Source of the DNA: an uncultured Eubacteriales bacterium
GTDB lineage: Bacteria > Bacillota > Clostridia > Christensenellales > CAG-314
DNA: 7,963 nt
Direction: 5' to 3'
Assembly (NCBI GenBank): GCA_948938605.1
Contig: CARAIG010000027.1
Span: 1 to 7,963, forward strand
Positions 1 through 6,062 of this stretch are shown here, piece by piece. A model generated the notes under the pieces. That model did not search any database. It was given only the letters and a program-made list of their open reading frames with translations, and was not told the origin of the DNA. Numbering within the stretch: position 1 is the first letter of the stretch; the number at the start of each line of letters is the position of its first letter. A program made the translations under genes and the position numbers.

Positions 1-54
1 GGCATACGAGATCTGATCGTGTGACTGGAGTTCAGACGTGTGCTCTTCCGATCT
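1..54 (+). other. Illumina P7/index sequencing adapter (artefact)
   Basis: Bases 1-12 match the end of the Illumina P7 primer (GGCATACGAGAT), bases 13-20 are an 8-base index (CTGATCGT), and bases 21-54 match the TruSeq read-2 adapter beginning GTGACTGGAGTTCAG and ending CTCTTCCGATCT. This is library-construction DNA left on the end of the assembled contig. Biological sequence starts at 55. Any reading frame that begins inside this stretch is spurious. Confidence 0.98.
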
Positions 55-233
55 AGAACTATGCCTAGAGCGGCAAGCGCGTCCATGCCGCAATCTTCGA
101 TATTCGCAACGTACATTCTGTCGACGACGTTATATAAAAACGTGATGAGTTGCGCGACGACTGCGGGGATTGTAAGTTTGAATACGAGCGGCAACACTTT
201 GCCTTCACCTAATTTCTGCGTCATATTATTCAT
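55..233 (-). CDS. MATE family efflux transporter, N-terminal fragment cut by contig end
   Basis: Reading the minus strand from ATG at 233-231 gives 59 codons that stay open to the adapter junction. The product begins MNNMTQKLGEGKVLPLVFKL and continues with IPAVVAQLITFLYNVVDRM. The pattern of a short polar start, GxGKxxPLxFKLxIPA and LYNVVDRxYV is the classic N-terminus of MATE (multidrug and toxic compound extrusion) transporters. These are 12-helix cytoplasmic-membrane antiporters of about 450 residues that export cationic drugs using Na+ or H+ gradients. Only the first membrane helix is present; the rest lies beyond the contig. The second ATG at codon 4 is an alternative start, and no strong Shine-Dalgarno is visible before either. 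GC is near 50%, unlike the neighbouring AT-rich block. Substrate cannot be inferred. Confidence 0.85.
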
Positions 234-282
234 AATATATCAAATATCCGATAACACATATATTATAGTTTTTACTTTATTC

Positions 283-311
283 ATTATAGCATACGCATAG
301 ATTGAAATCAA
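283..311 (-). promoter_or_regulatory. Promoter of the MATE gene
   Basis: On the minus strand there is TTGATT (311-306), a 17-base spacer and a perfect TATAAT (288-283). The -10 is preceded by TGC, giving the extended -10 form TGnTATAAT. Transcription would start near 276, leaving a leader of about 43 bases before the ATG at 233. A second TATAAT-like hexamer lies closer to the gene but has no matching -35. Confidence 0.7.
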
Positions 312-329
312 GAATATTAACAGTTGTAA

Positions 330-896
330 ATTGCTTGGGAATACTATTATTCGATTAGATTGTTTACAACGCGACGCTCTCTTTGCGAAAGGTGGTTTCA
401 AGTAAAAATTATTTTATTATATAGACAATCGCAATGGAATAAATTTTATTATGATGCTGTTTTTGATGCAGATTACTGGAAAAAGTTAATTACCTCGAAT
501 GACGATAAAGCGTTCAATCAATTATGGAAGAAAATATAGCAAGGTTCGTATGCTCAAGCAATAGAACTGATTAAACAGAGAGTAAATTTTATGGATAATG
601 ATGGTGTTTGCGCGATAGCAAATGACACCTGCGGAATACATGTCCATGTCGGAGCGGAGATATATACCGCAAAGGCTATACGAAACTTAGTCAACGTTAT
701 TGGAAGTAAGGAAGACCTACTGTTTGAAGAGTTAAAAGTAGGAGATACAAATGAATACTACTATAAGAAAGTGGAGCAAATGTTTGTAGAAGAGATGAAC
801 TCGTACAAAGCAGACAACAACGGCAAGCGTAGAGGGAATATGGTACAACGGAATCTCGCAGAGATGCGAACACTATGGTTATCTGTTATTTATTGA
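330..896 (+). pseudogene. Decayed amidoligase-like gene (in-frame TAG, both ends missing)
   Basis: One frame is open from 330 to 536, hits TAG at 537-539, and continues open to TGA at 894-896. The second part reads as protein from about 540; an ATG at 591 could start a 101-residue remnant. It carries NDTCGIHVHVGAE followed by KAIRNLVNVIGSKEDLLF and later KKVEQMFVEEMN. The CGxHVHV motif followed by RNLVNxxxSKEDLL is what I know from the putative amidoligase family (predicted glutamine-synthetase-fold COOH-NH2 ligases, frequent in phages and mobile elements). These proteins usually run to around 300 residues. Here the N-terminal beginning and the C-terminal RYxxLNLH-type region are absent: the sequence stops after AEMRTLW. 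Upstream of the TAG, a stretch with FYYDAVFDADYWKKL looks protein-like, but I see no start codon there except a possible TTG at 360. Most likely a dead remnant of a mobile-element gene. Confidence 0.65.
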
Positions 897-914
897 CTAA
901 ATGTTATATGTATA

Positions 915-943
915 TTGACTTTAATTTATATTTGTATTATAAT
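915..943 (+). promoter_or_regulatory. Promoter of the ABC transporter operon
   Basis: TTGACT (915-920), a 17-base spacer and a perfect TATAAT (938-943) match the vegetative sigma-A consensus closely. Transcription would begin near 950, giving a leader of about 23 bases before the ATG at 973. No operator or attenuator fits in so short a leader, so expression is either constitutive or controlled by something overlapping the promoter. Confidence 0.8.
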
Positions 944-972
944 TATGAAGATAATAGGGTAAATGGTTTTGT

Positions 973-1641
973 ATGATAGAAATTAAAAACATTACAAAAA
1001 AATACGGCAATGCTAATAGTCTTGTAGTAGCGCTTGATAACGTGAATTTGGTAATTGAATCAGGCGCGTTTGTTGGGATAATAGGCGAATCAGGAAGTGG
1101 AAAAAGTACGTTATTGAATTTGATAGGTACTTTGGATATGCCAACAAACGGAAGTATTTTTGTAGACAATGTTGATATAACCAAATTTAATGAAAATCAA
1201 GCCGCTGAATATCGTCGCAATAATTTGGGCTTCGTGTTTCAAAATTTTTATCTTGAACAAGATTTTAATGTGTTGACGAACGTGGAAATACCGTTAATGA
1301 TTCAAGGAATTGAAAAGAAAAAGCGGTCGGAGATCGCCAAAAATACACTCCTATCGTTAGGACTTGGAGACAAGATTTATTGTAGAACTGACGAACTGTC
1401 TAAAGGACAGCTGCAAAAAGTGTGTATAGCGAGAGCACTTGTTAATAATTCAAAGTTGATTTTGGCGGATGAGCCTACAGGAAATCTTGATACAAGAAAC
1501 GGTAGAGCGGTTATGGAACTTTTTAAGGCTTTAACTAAAAATGGAATCACAGTTATAGTAGTAACTCATAATATCGAAGAAGCAAAACTTTGTGACAAAA
1601 TCATTCGCTTGTCAGACGGCAAGGTAGTAAGTATAGAATAA
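973..1641 (+). CDS. ABC transporter ATP-binding protein, MacB/LolD/BceA type
   Basis: A 222-residue cytoplasmic ATPase, the usual length for subunits that pair with FtsX-type permeases. Motifs in order: Walker A GESGSGKST (residues 38-46), Q-loop glutamine at 90 in FVFQNF, signature LSKGQ (142-146), Walker B LILADEP (162-168), D-loop NLD (171-173) and switch histidine H199. The segment NVLTNVEIPLMIQG after the Q-loop is typical of the MacB/LolD/BceA branch. The signature has lysine in place of the usual second residue glycine of LSGGQ; the glycine and glutamine that follow are kept, so activity is expected. It would power conformational change in the two permeases encoded next. The start is the first ATG in frame after the promoter; its Shine-Dalgarno is weak (AGGG at 956-959, 13 bases away). 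It overlaps the next gene by one base. Substrate unknown. Confidence 0.93.
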   Translation: MIEIKNITKKYGNANSLVVALDNVNLVIESGAFVGIIGESGSGKSTLLNLIGTLDMPTNGSIFVDNVDITKFNENQAAEYRRNNLGFVFQNFYLEQDFNVLTNVEIPLMIQGIEKKKRSEIAKNTLLSLGLGDKIYCRTDELSKGQLQKVCIARALVNNSKLILADEPTGNLDTRNGRAVMELFKALTKNGITVIVVTHNIEEAKLCDKIIRLSDGKVVSIE

Positions 1642-2894
1642 TGAAATTTATAGATGCGTTTGAACTTGGAATAAGGGATATTAAAAAGCATAAGATGAGA
1701 TTTTGTTTCAATATTTTGTCAACTGCTATTATATTGTTGGTCATATCGGTTCTTATGAGTTTTGTATTGACGCTTAATGCAATTATTCAAGAAGATATGA
1801 AACGGCATTTAATCGAGAATGAAAATTCAATAACAGTTTTCTTAAACGGGGCGAATAATGATAAAGGGAATTACGGTGTGACTTGGGAAGAATCCCAATT
1901 AATGGAAAACTTTATGACGGATTACGACGGAAATGTCGGTATAAGGGAAAGATCTTGGCATAATGATGTAGAAGTAATTGTTGCCCAAGTGGTAAGAAAA
2001 GTAAATGTATGTTATTTTAGTGAGAATAGCGAATATACGGGCGATGGTACGCCTCGGTTAATCGATGGTAAAGATTGGGAAGAAGCGAGCGAAGAAACAA
2101 AGTATATATGGCTCGGTATTGAGACGTACGACTTTATAAGTAATATAAATCCGGACTTTAAAATCGGCGACACGTTGAATTTTGTGGTCGTGGGTAATAT
2201 TAACATGACGCTCGAGACTGCTGGCTTGATTGATAGCGATGCTTTTTATGTTACTAAAAAAAGTGCGATTCAAAACGGTTTTGTCAGCGTTTCGCATATT
2301 GAATACGATTTGACGCTCCGAGACGTCGGTAATCCCCTAAAGTCTCTTGGGCAATTACAGGAATCTCTTAATGCAATTGATAAAGGTTTAACTAAAAACG
2401 AAGGACAAACCGAGAGAATCAGTTGCAGTGAGTTCTCTCAATATTCGGTGCTAAATTCTTCTTTATTGGTCTATAGAATGGTTATAGCATCAGTAGTAAT
2501 ATTTTTAACAGTTTTGATTTTGGGAGTATTGAAAAACAACGCAGTTATAAATATTTTCGACAATATCAAGACGTTTTCGCTTTTGCGTTGCATTGGATTG
2601 GAAAATAAAAAGATAGTGGGAATTTCTATGGCTGAAACGTTGCTATGTCTTTGCGTAAGCGTTGTTTTGGGTAGCGCATTGTCACTGGCTTTCAAAGGTT
2701 TGATAAGTAAGGTTGCCAATCAAGTTATCGGTACGCAACTATACAATTTACATACTTTGGCATATGATTCCGCTTGGTGGGTAATGCTTTGTTATTTTGT
2801 CGGGTTGTTATTACTTATAATGTTGTATTTCTCGCTGACGTTGATAAAATATTTAAAACGCAAAAATTTGTTGGGGACGTTAAAGAGGAGTTGA
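1641..2894 (+). CDS. FtsX-like ABC permease, first subunit
   Basis: 417 residues with the FtsX/MacB layout: a cytoplasmic start (IRDIKKHKMRF), membrane helix 1 at about 22-48, an extracytoplasmic domain at about 50-275, then three helices near 277-298, 325-352 and 378-402. Between helices 2 and 3 lies TFSLLRCIGLENKKIVGISM followed by AE, the characteristic cytoplasmic coupling region of FtsX permeases (LLRxxG...E). The extracytoplasmic domain (residues 92-230) contains a MacB-like pattern including IDGKDWEEASEE and KIGDTLNF. The start codon overlaps the ATPase stop in TAATG and has no good Shine-Dalgarno of its own, so translation is probably coupled. It is expected to dimerise with the 542-residue permease downstream, both driven by the upstream ATPase. 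This type acts mechanically on extracytoplasmic substrates (peptides, lipoproteins, antibiotics); the sequence does not say which. Confidence 0.9.
   Translation: MKFIDAFELGIRDIKKHKMRFCFNILSTAIILLVISVLMSFVLTLNAIIQEDMKRHLIENENSITVFLNGANNDKGNYGVTWEESQLMENFMTDYDGNVGIRERSWHNDVEVIVAQVVRKVNVCYFSENSEYTGDGTPRLIDGKDWEEASEETKYIWLGIETYDFISNINPDFKIGDTLNFVVVGNINMTLETAGLIDSDAFYVTKKSAIQNGFVSVSHIEYDLTLRDVGNPLKSLGQLQESLNAIDKGLTKNEGQTERISCSEFSQYSVLNSSLLVYRMVIASVVIFLTVLILGVLKNNAVINIFDNIKTFSLLRCIGLENKKIVGISMAETLLCLCVSVVLGSALSLAFKGLISKVANQVIGTQLYNLHTLAYDSAWWVMLCYFVGLLLLIMLYFSLTLIKYLKRKNLLGTLKRS
2884..2890 (+). promoter_or_regulatory. Ribosome binding site of the second permease
   Basis: AGAGGAG lies 8 bases before the ATG at 2899 and overlaps the last codons of the first permease gene. 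It supports ATG 2899 as start and shows that this subunit is translated independently within the operon. Confidence 0.8.
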
Positions 2895-2898
2895 GCAT

Positions 2899-4527
2899 AT
2901 GAACAAGAAAGATATTTTTCAACTTGCTTTGCTTAGAATAAAAAGTAAGAATTCTATTCGTACGTTCGTTGCTATGATTTTCGGTTTGTTGATGTTGGTC
3001 GAAGTGCTTTGGCTTGCGTTTGCAATTAATTTGCATTTGAAATCGCAGATAAACGATATGCCTATGAGCAATTTGTTTCTTTTAGAGAGTAATGCGAATC
3101 AAGATATAGATATAAGAGTGCCGAGTGGAGCGGATTTACGCTTGGATACAGGAATTCAACTCACTTATGAGCAAGCGCAATCATTGCCAAAAGGAGAAGT
3201 TGTTTGGACTGAAGTTTTATACGATATATCGCAAAATAAATATTCCAGTGCAGAGTTGGAGTTTAGTATAGATGGACAAATGTATGATATAGATGATAAT
3301 TTTAAGATAAAGTTTATTAAGAACGCACAGGTTAAAACACATCCCGAAAGCATAGAGACCTATTTGCTGGACACTTGCGGACACGGAGGGATATACGGCG
3401 AGAAATTCGGGGATAGCAAAAGAGAACTTTATATATCGGAGAATATGATTGACAGGTTGGGTTTAACTCGTGACATTGTGATAGGTAAAAACCTATCGGT
3501 GAGTATGGTTTGCAGCGGAGAAGATTTCAGTCGCAGTTATTTATTTGACAACGATACTATATTTGAAAATCAACATATAAAATGTTACGATATTGATGCA
3601 AAATCGCCGAGCATTGACGGCAGAGTAAAGATATTTTGCGATTTCCGTATAGTTGGTGTGATAAGCCAAGAATATTATAGCGTAAATAATTTGACGGCTA
3701 GCGATTGCGATATTTGGATGAAAGATGACGTGTTGACAGGTGACGACGGAGTTAGTTTGTTTCCAAAAATATCTGTGCAGGAAGTATACGGACAGTTTTC
3801 GCAAAAATTGGCAAAAATTGTGTTGACTTATCCTAGCAAGGATATAATAAAATATTCCGAGGAAGTAACGGCGCAAGGTGGGTTCTTTCCCTTCTTTGCA
3901 GGCGGGTTGAAATATACTGATATAAATATGGGGCGAGGATCATCAAATAACATTGTTCCAATATGCGTAAGTTACGTACAGTGCGAAAATTTTAAGACAG
4001 CCAAGAATTTTGCAAAGAAAGTAAAACAAAATGTAATAGAGAACAATGGCGGAGAAGCGCCGTATTACAATTACAGCCATTGCAGTAGCGAATTTATAAC
4101 GTTATGGCACATAAGCGATACTACGAATAGGGTAAGTATTGCATTTGCTATTATAGGTGGATTAACTTTGTTGACGGTAATTTTAAATTATGGAAATGTT
4201 GTATCTTTCAATGCTCGCAAGAGGGCAGATTTTTTGATAATGATGAAGAAGATGGGAATGACGGAGAAAGATAAAAATACCCTTGTAAATATGGAAATCT
4301 TCGGCGGATTTGCCATAGTGCTTTTAATTTCGTTTGTCGGCGGATTGATAGTATCGGCAATAGCAAAATCAATAATAACTATGATCATTTCCGAATTTAC
4401 GCTTTTGTCCCCAATAAATATATCATTGTGGCTTTATTTCCCATCGTTTTTAGTTGCCGCAGTCGCTATGCTTACTGCAATGATTTTGATTACTATAAAT
4501 GGGGAAAATAAAAACCTAACTAAATAA
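2899..4527 (+). CDS. FtsX-like ABC permease, second subunit with large extracytoplasmic domain
   Basis: 542 residues, with a membrane helix at about 23-47, then an unusually long extracytoplasmic region of about 360 residues (50-410), then helices near 411-431, 466-488 and 511-533. Between the second and third helices, RKRADFLIMMKKMGMTEKDK followed by NTLVNMEIFGG is the FtsX-type cytoplasmic coupling segment. The outer domain is longer than the roughly 200 residues usual for MacB-like permeases. It holds several cysteines (160, 205, 229, 247, 270, 356, 362, 395), so disulphides are possible if it is exposed outside the cell. I do not recognise a named domain in it. It follows the first permease by 4 bases and completes a one-ATPase, two-permease transporter. 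The size difference suggests that this subunit carries the substrate- or partner-recognition role. No intrinsic terminator is visible after it. Confidence 0.88.
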   Translation: MNKKDIFQLALLRIKSKNSIRTFVAMIFGLLMLVEVLWLAFAINLHLKSQINDMPMSNLFLLESNANQDIDIRVPSGADLRLDTGIQLTYEQAQSLPKGEVVWTEVLYDISQNKYSSAELEFSIDGQMYDIDDNFKIKFIKNAQVKTHPESIETYLLDTCGHGGIYGEKFGDSKRELYISENMIDRLGLTRDIVIGKNLSVSMVCSGEDFSRSYLFDNDTIFENQHIKCYDIDAKSPSIDGRVKIFCDFRIVGVISQEYYSVNNLTASDCDIWMKDDVLTGDDGVSLFPKISVQEVYGQFSQKLAKIVLTYPSKDIIKYSEEVTAQGGFFPFFAGGLKYTDINMGRGSSNNIVPICVSYVQCENFKTAKNFAKKVKQNVIENNGGEAPYYNYSHCSSEFITLWHISDTTNRVSIAFAIIGGLTLLTVILNYGNVVSFNARKRADFLIMMKKMGMTEKDKNTLVNMEIFGGFAIVLLISFVGGLIVSAIAKSIITMIISEFTLLSPINISLWLYFPSFLVAAVAMLTAMILITINGENKNLTK

Positions 4528-4650
4528 GGATTACGTTGAACACAACAGGGTTGAAAGATATTGACAATCGCATATTAGGTAAAATAATGGCGACGAAAGT
4601 TACTATTTATATTTGTCAACTGGCATAAATGCACTAAATGTAAAGTAAAG

Positions 4651-4680
4651 TTGACAATATGTAAAATATGCCCATATAAG
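4651..4680 (+). promoter_or_regulatory. Promoter of the secreted-protein gene
   Basis: A perfect TTGACA (4651-4656) is followed after 18 bases by TATAAG (4675-4680). Transcription would start near 4687, with a leader of about 47 bases. TATAGT at 4686-4691 is a less well spaced alternative -10. Confidence 0.6.
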
Positions 4681-4721
4681 ACAAATATAGTACAATAAGT
4701 TTAGAAATAAAAAGAATTATT

Positions 4722-4727
4722 AGGAGG
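4722..4727 (+). promoter_or_regulatory. Ribosome binding site of the secreted-protein gene
   Basis: A full AGGAGG six bases before the ATG at 4734 decides the start in favour of 4734 over the in-frame ATG at 4749, and predicts strong translation. Confidence 0.85.
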
Positions 4728-4733
4728 ATTTTT

Positions 4734-5729
4734 ATGAAAAACAACATTATGAGCAAAAGGGTTTTAGCAAGTGGATTATTGCTTTTATTCCTATTGACAG
4801 CAAGCCTAATTGTGCTTTTGATCCCAAGTAGGCAAGTTTATGCGGAAACAAGCGACATGCTTATTGTCGAGGATATGAGTGATGACTACGCAATTACAAA
4901 GAGATATACTAATATACAAGGTTTCTTAAATTTAAAGAAATCTCGTAGTAGAAGCATATCGAAAGAAGGTCAAGTAAATGCGCTATGTGATACGCTTTAT
5001 ATTGATAGAGAAGAGTTGTTTGGCATGGACGAAAGTGTGTTATTGACTGCGCAAAGCATTACGATTTCTGATACTTTAATGGTAACTGATGAAGACGGAA
5101 ATCTTAATACTTTAGCAATAAATTATGAAAGTGCTAGGGATTTTTCGGATATAACTGGAGACAACGGTAATGGTGGTTATATGGCAGGAAGAATTATAGT
5201 GATTCAAGATTCTTCGCATAATAAGTATAATAGTCAAAATAAATTTGTAGCATATGGATTTGAATGCTCATTTACAATGAGATGGCTAAAAAAACCTACA
5301 TACACTATGAAAGATTATTTTACGTTCTGCTCGGATAATGCATATACAGAAGAAGATTCAGAGTGTACATTAACTGCAGATGTGCGCTCTGAAAGTAGTT
5401 CAATGGGTGTTGAAAGATTTACTCGTAGTATAGGAGCAGGTAAATCTTATTCTTCTGGTTGGCCTGTATTTCATTTTAATCTTTTCGATGATGTTTACTC
5501 GTCAACTAATAGTTTGACTTATTCAAATCAAAGAATATCGGCAAGAGCAAGATTATATTCGACAAGCAATTTTCGTATTAGAATGGCTTATGCACATAAA
5601 CAATTAGTAGCAGGAGATTTAAGTGTGTCAATATCAACATCTGGTCCTTCCATTTCATTTTCGGGGTTGAAAAGTTCTCGCAGAGTATATGAGACACCTA
5701 ATTTTGATGTCGGATTTGTGCCAAACTAA
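4734..5729 (+). CDS. Secreted protein of unknown function
   Basis: 331 residues, not recognised. Residues 1-37 form a Sec-type signal peptide: a basic start (MKNNIMSKR), a hydrophobic core (about 10-30, very rich in leucine) and a signal-peptidase I type site VYA/ET after residue 37. There is no lipobox cysteine and no sortase LPxTG motif or C-terminal anchor, so free release is expected. The mature protein has four cysteines (85, 178, 199, 211), a basic serine-arginine stretch KKSRSRSISK (68-77) that could be a processing site, and an acidic region after it. The C-terminal half is serine-, tyrosine- and threonine-rich with alternating hydrophobic and polar residues (for example LSVSISTSGPSISFS, 296-310), suggesting beta structure. 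It has its own strong promoter and ribosome binding site directly downstream of the ABC operon, so it may be that transporter's substrate, partner or target. The link is positional only. Confidence 0.85.
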   Translation: MKNNIMSKRVLASGLLLLFLLTASLIVLLIPSRQVYAETSDMLIVEDMSDDYAITKRYTNIQGFLNLKKSRSRSISKEGQVNALCDTLYIDREELFGMDESVLLTAQSITISDTLMVTDEDGNLNTLAINYESARDFSDITGDNGNGGYMAGRIIVIQDSSHNKYNSQNKFVAYGFECSFTMRWLKKPTYTMKDYFTFCSDNAYTEEDSECTLTADVRSESSSMGVERFTRSIGAGKSYSSGWPVFHFNLFDDVYSSTNSLTYSNQRISARARLYSTSNFRIRMAYAHKQLVAGDLSVSISTSGPSISFSGLKSSRRVYETPNFDVGFVPN

Positions 5730-5758
5730 AATAGTCTGATTTTTAATTGGAGGGCGGA

Positions 5759-5929
5759 ATGAAATTGTTAAATATAACTAAAATATAATAATGAAACCGC
5801 AAAACATAACCTTTCGGATTGTGAGTTCTATCAATATGCGGGTATAAGCGTAATGAACAGTATACAATACGGCAAAAAGTGTACGGGATAATTGGTATAG
5901 CAGGACATTATTATATAATTACTTTTTGA
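5759..5929 (+). pseudogene. Small broken gene behind the secreted-protein gene
   Basis: GGAGG (5749-5753) stands 5 bases before ATG 5759, but the frame ends after nine residues (MKLLNITKI, TAA at 5786-5788). Shifting by one base in the AAAA run at 5780-5783 opens a protein-like frame (KYNNETAKHNLSDCEFYQYA, then GISVMNSIQYGKKCTG) to TAA at 5889-5891. Shifting back at the GGG at 5885-5887 returns to the starting frame and gives GIIGIAGHYYIITF before TGA at 5927-5929. Two opposite single-base changes would thus restore one frame of about 56 residues. The NSIxxGK...GHYxI pattern reminds me of the histidine-bearing end of C39-like papain-fold peptidases, but this is a weak guess. The gene starts 29 bases after the secreted-protein stop and was probably co-transcribed with it. 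It may instead be chance open sequence. Confidence 0.4.
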
Positions 5930-6041
5930 TCCATATTCTTTATATTCCATCTTACACCGATCAATTACTGTTTATCCGTACAATCATTATAGCAAAAACA
6001 AAATATTTCATCAAGCAAACAGTAAGGCACTCCAAGATATC
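5930..6041. other. Convergent intergenic gap
   Basis: AT-rich sequence between the rightward cargo genes and the leftward recombinase. I see no gene here. Its right part contains the first arm of the plus-strand terminator. Confidence 0.5.
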
Positions 6042-6062
6042 TCACGAAGTGCCTTTTGTTTT
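6024..6062 (+). terminator. Intrinsic terminator of the secreted-protein transcript
   Basis: AAGGCACT (6024-6031) pairs perfectly with AGTGCCTT (6048-6055) around a 16-base loop, followed by the T-rich tract that completes TTTTGTTTT (6054-6062). On the plus strand this ends the transcript from the secreted-protein gene and the broken gene. It overlaps the last codons of the convergent recombinase frame. The minus-strand side has no T-run after the stem, so it is not bidirectional. Confidence 0.65.

Larger units (their letters stand above)
4528..4733 (+). promoter_or_regulatory. Intergenic control region with three TTGACAA heptamers
   Basis: This 206-base gap holds no convincing gene. It contains TTGACAA at 4561-4567 and 4651-4657 on the plus strand and its reverse complement TTGTCAA at 4613-4619. 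The last two extend to an 8-base perfect inverted repeat, TTGTCAAC (4613-4620) with GTTGACAA (4650-4657), separated by 29 bases. The downstream arm contains the -35 hexamer of the next gene, so a protein bound to the repeat could block or recruit RNA polymerase. No terminator hairpin with a T-run separates the ABC operon from the next gene, so some read-through is possible. Confidence 0.45.

Noticed and set aside
40..300. Plus-strand open frame of 86 codons at the left end
   Set aside because: Its start lies in the sequencing adapter, and it is antisense to the clear MATE N-terminus on the minus strand.
921..1184. Minus-strand open frame over the ATPase promoter and start
   Set aside because: It is a shadow of the ATPase gene: it has no ribosome binding site and overlaps well-conserved Walker A codons.
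4528..4560. Possible terminator after the second permease
   Set aside because: Only a 4-base stem (GTTG/CAAC) is present with no T-run after it.
4588..4629. A 13-codon frame (MATKVTIYICQLA) in the gap before the secreted-protein gene
   Set aside because: Too short, with a weak ribosome binding site and a start that could arise by chance in a regulatory region.
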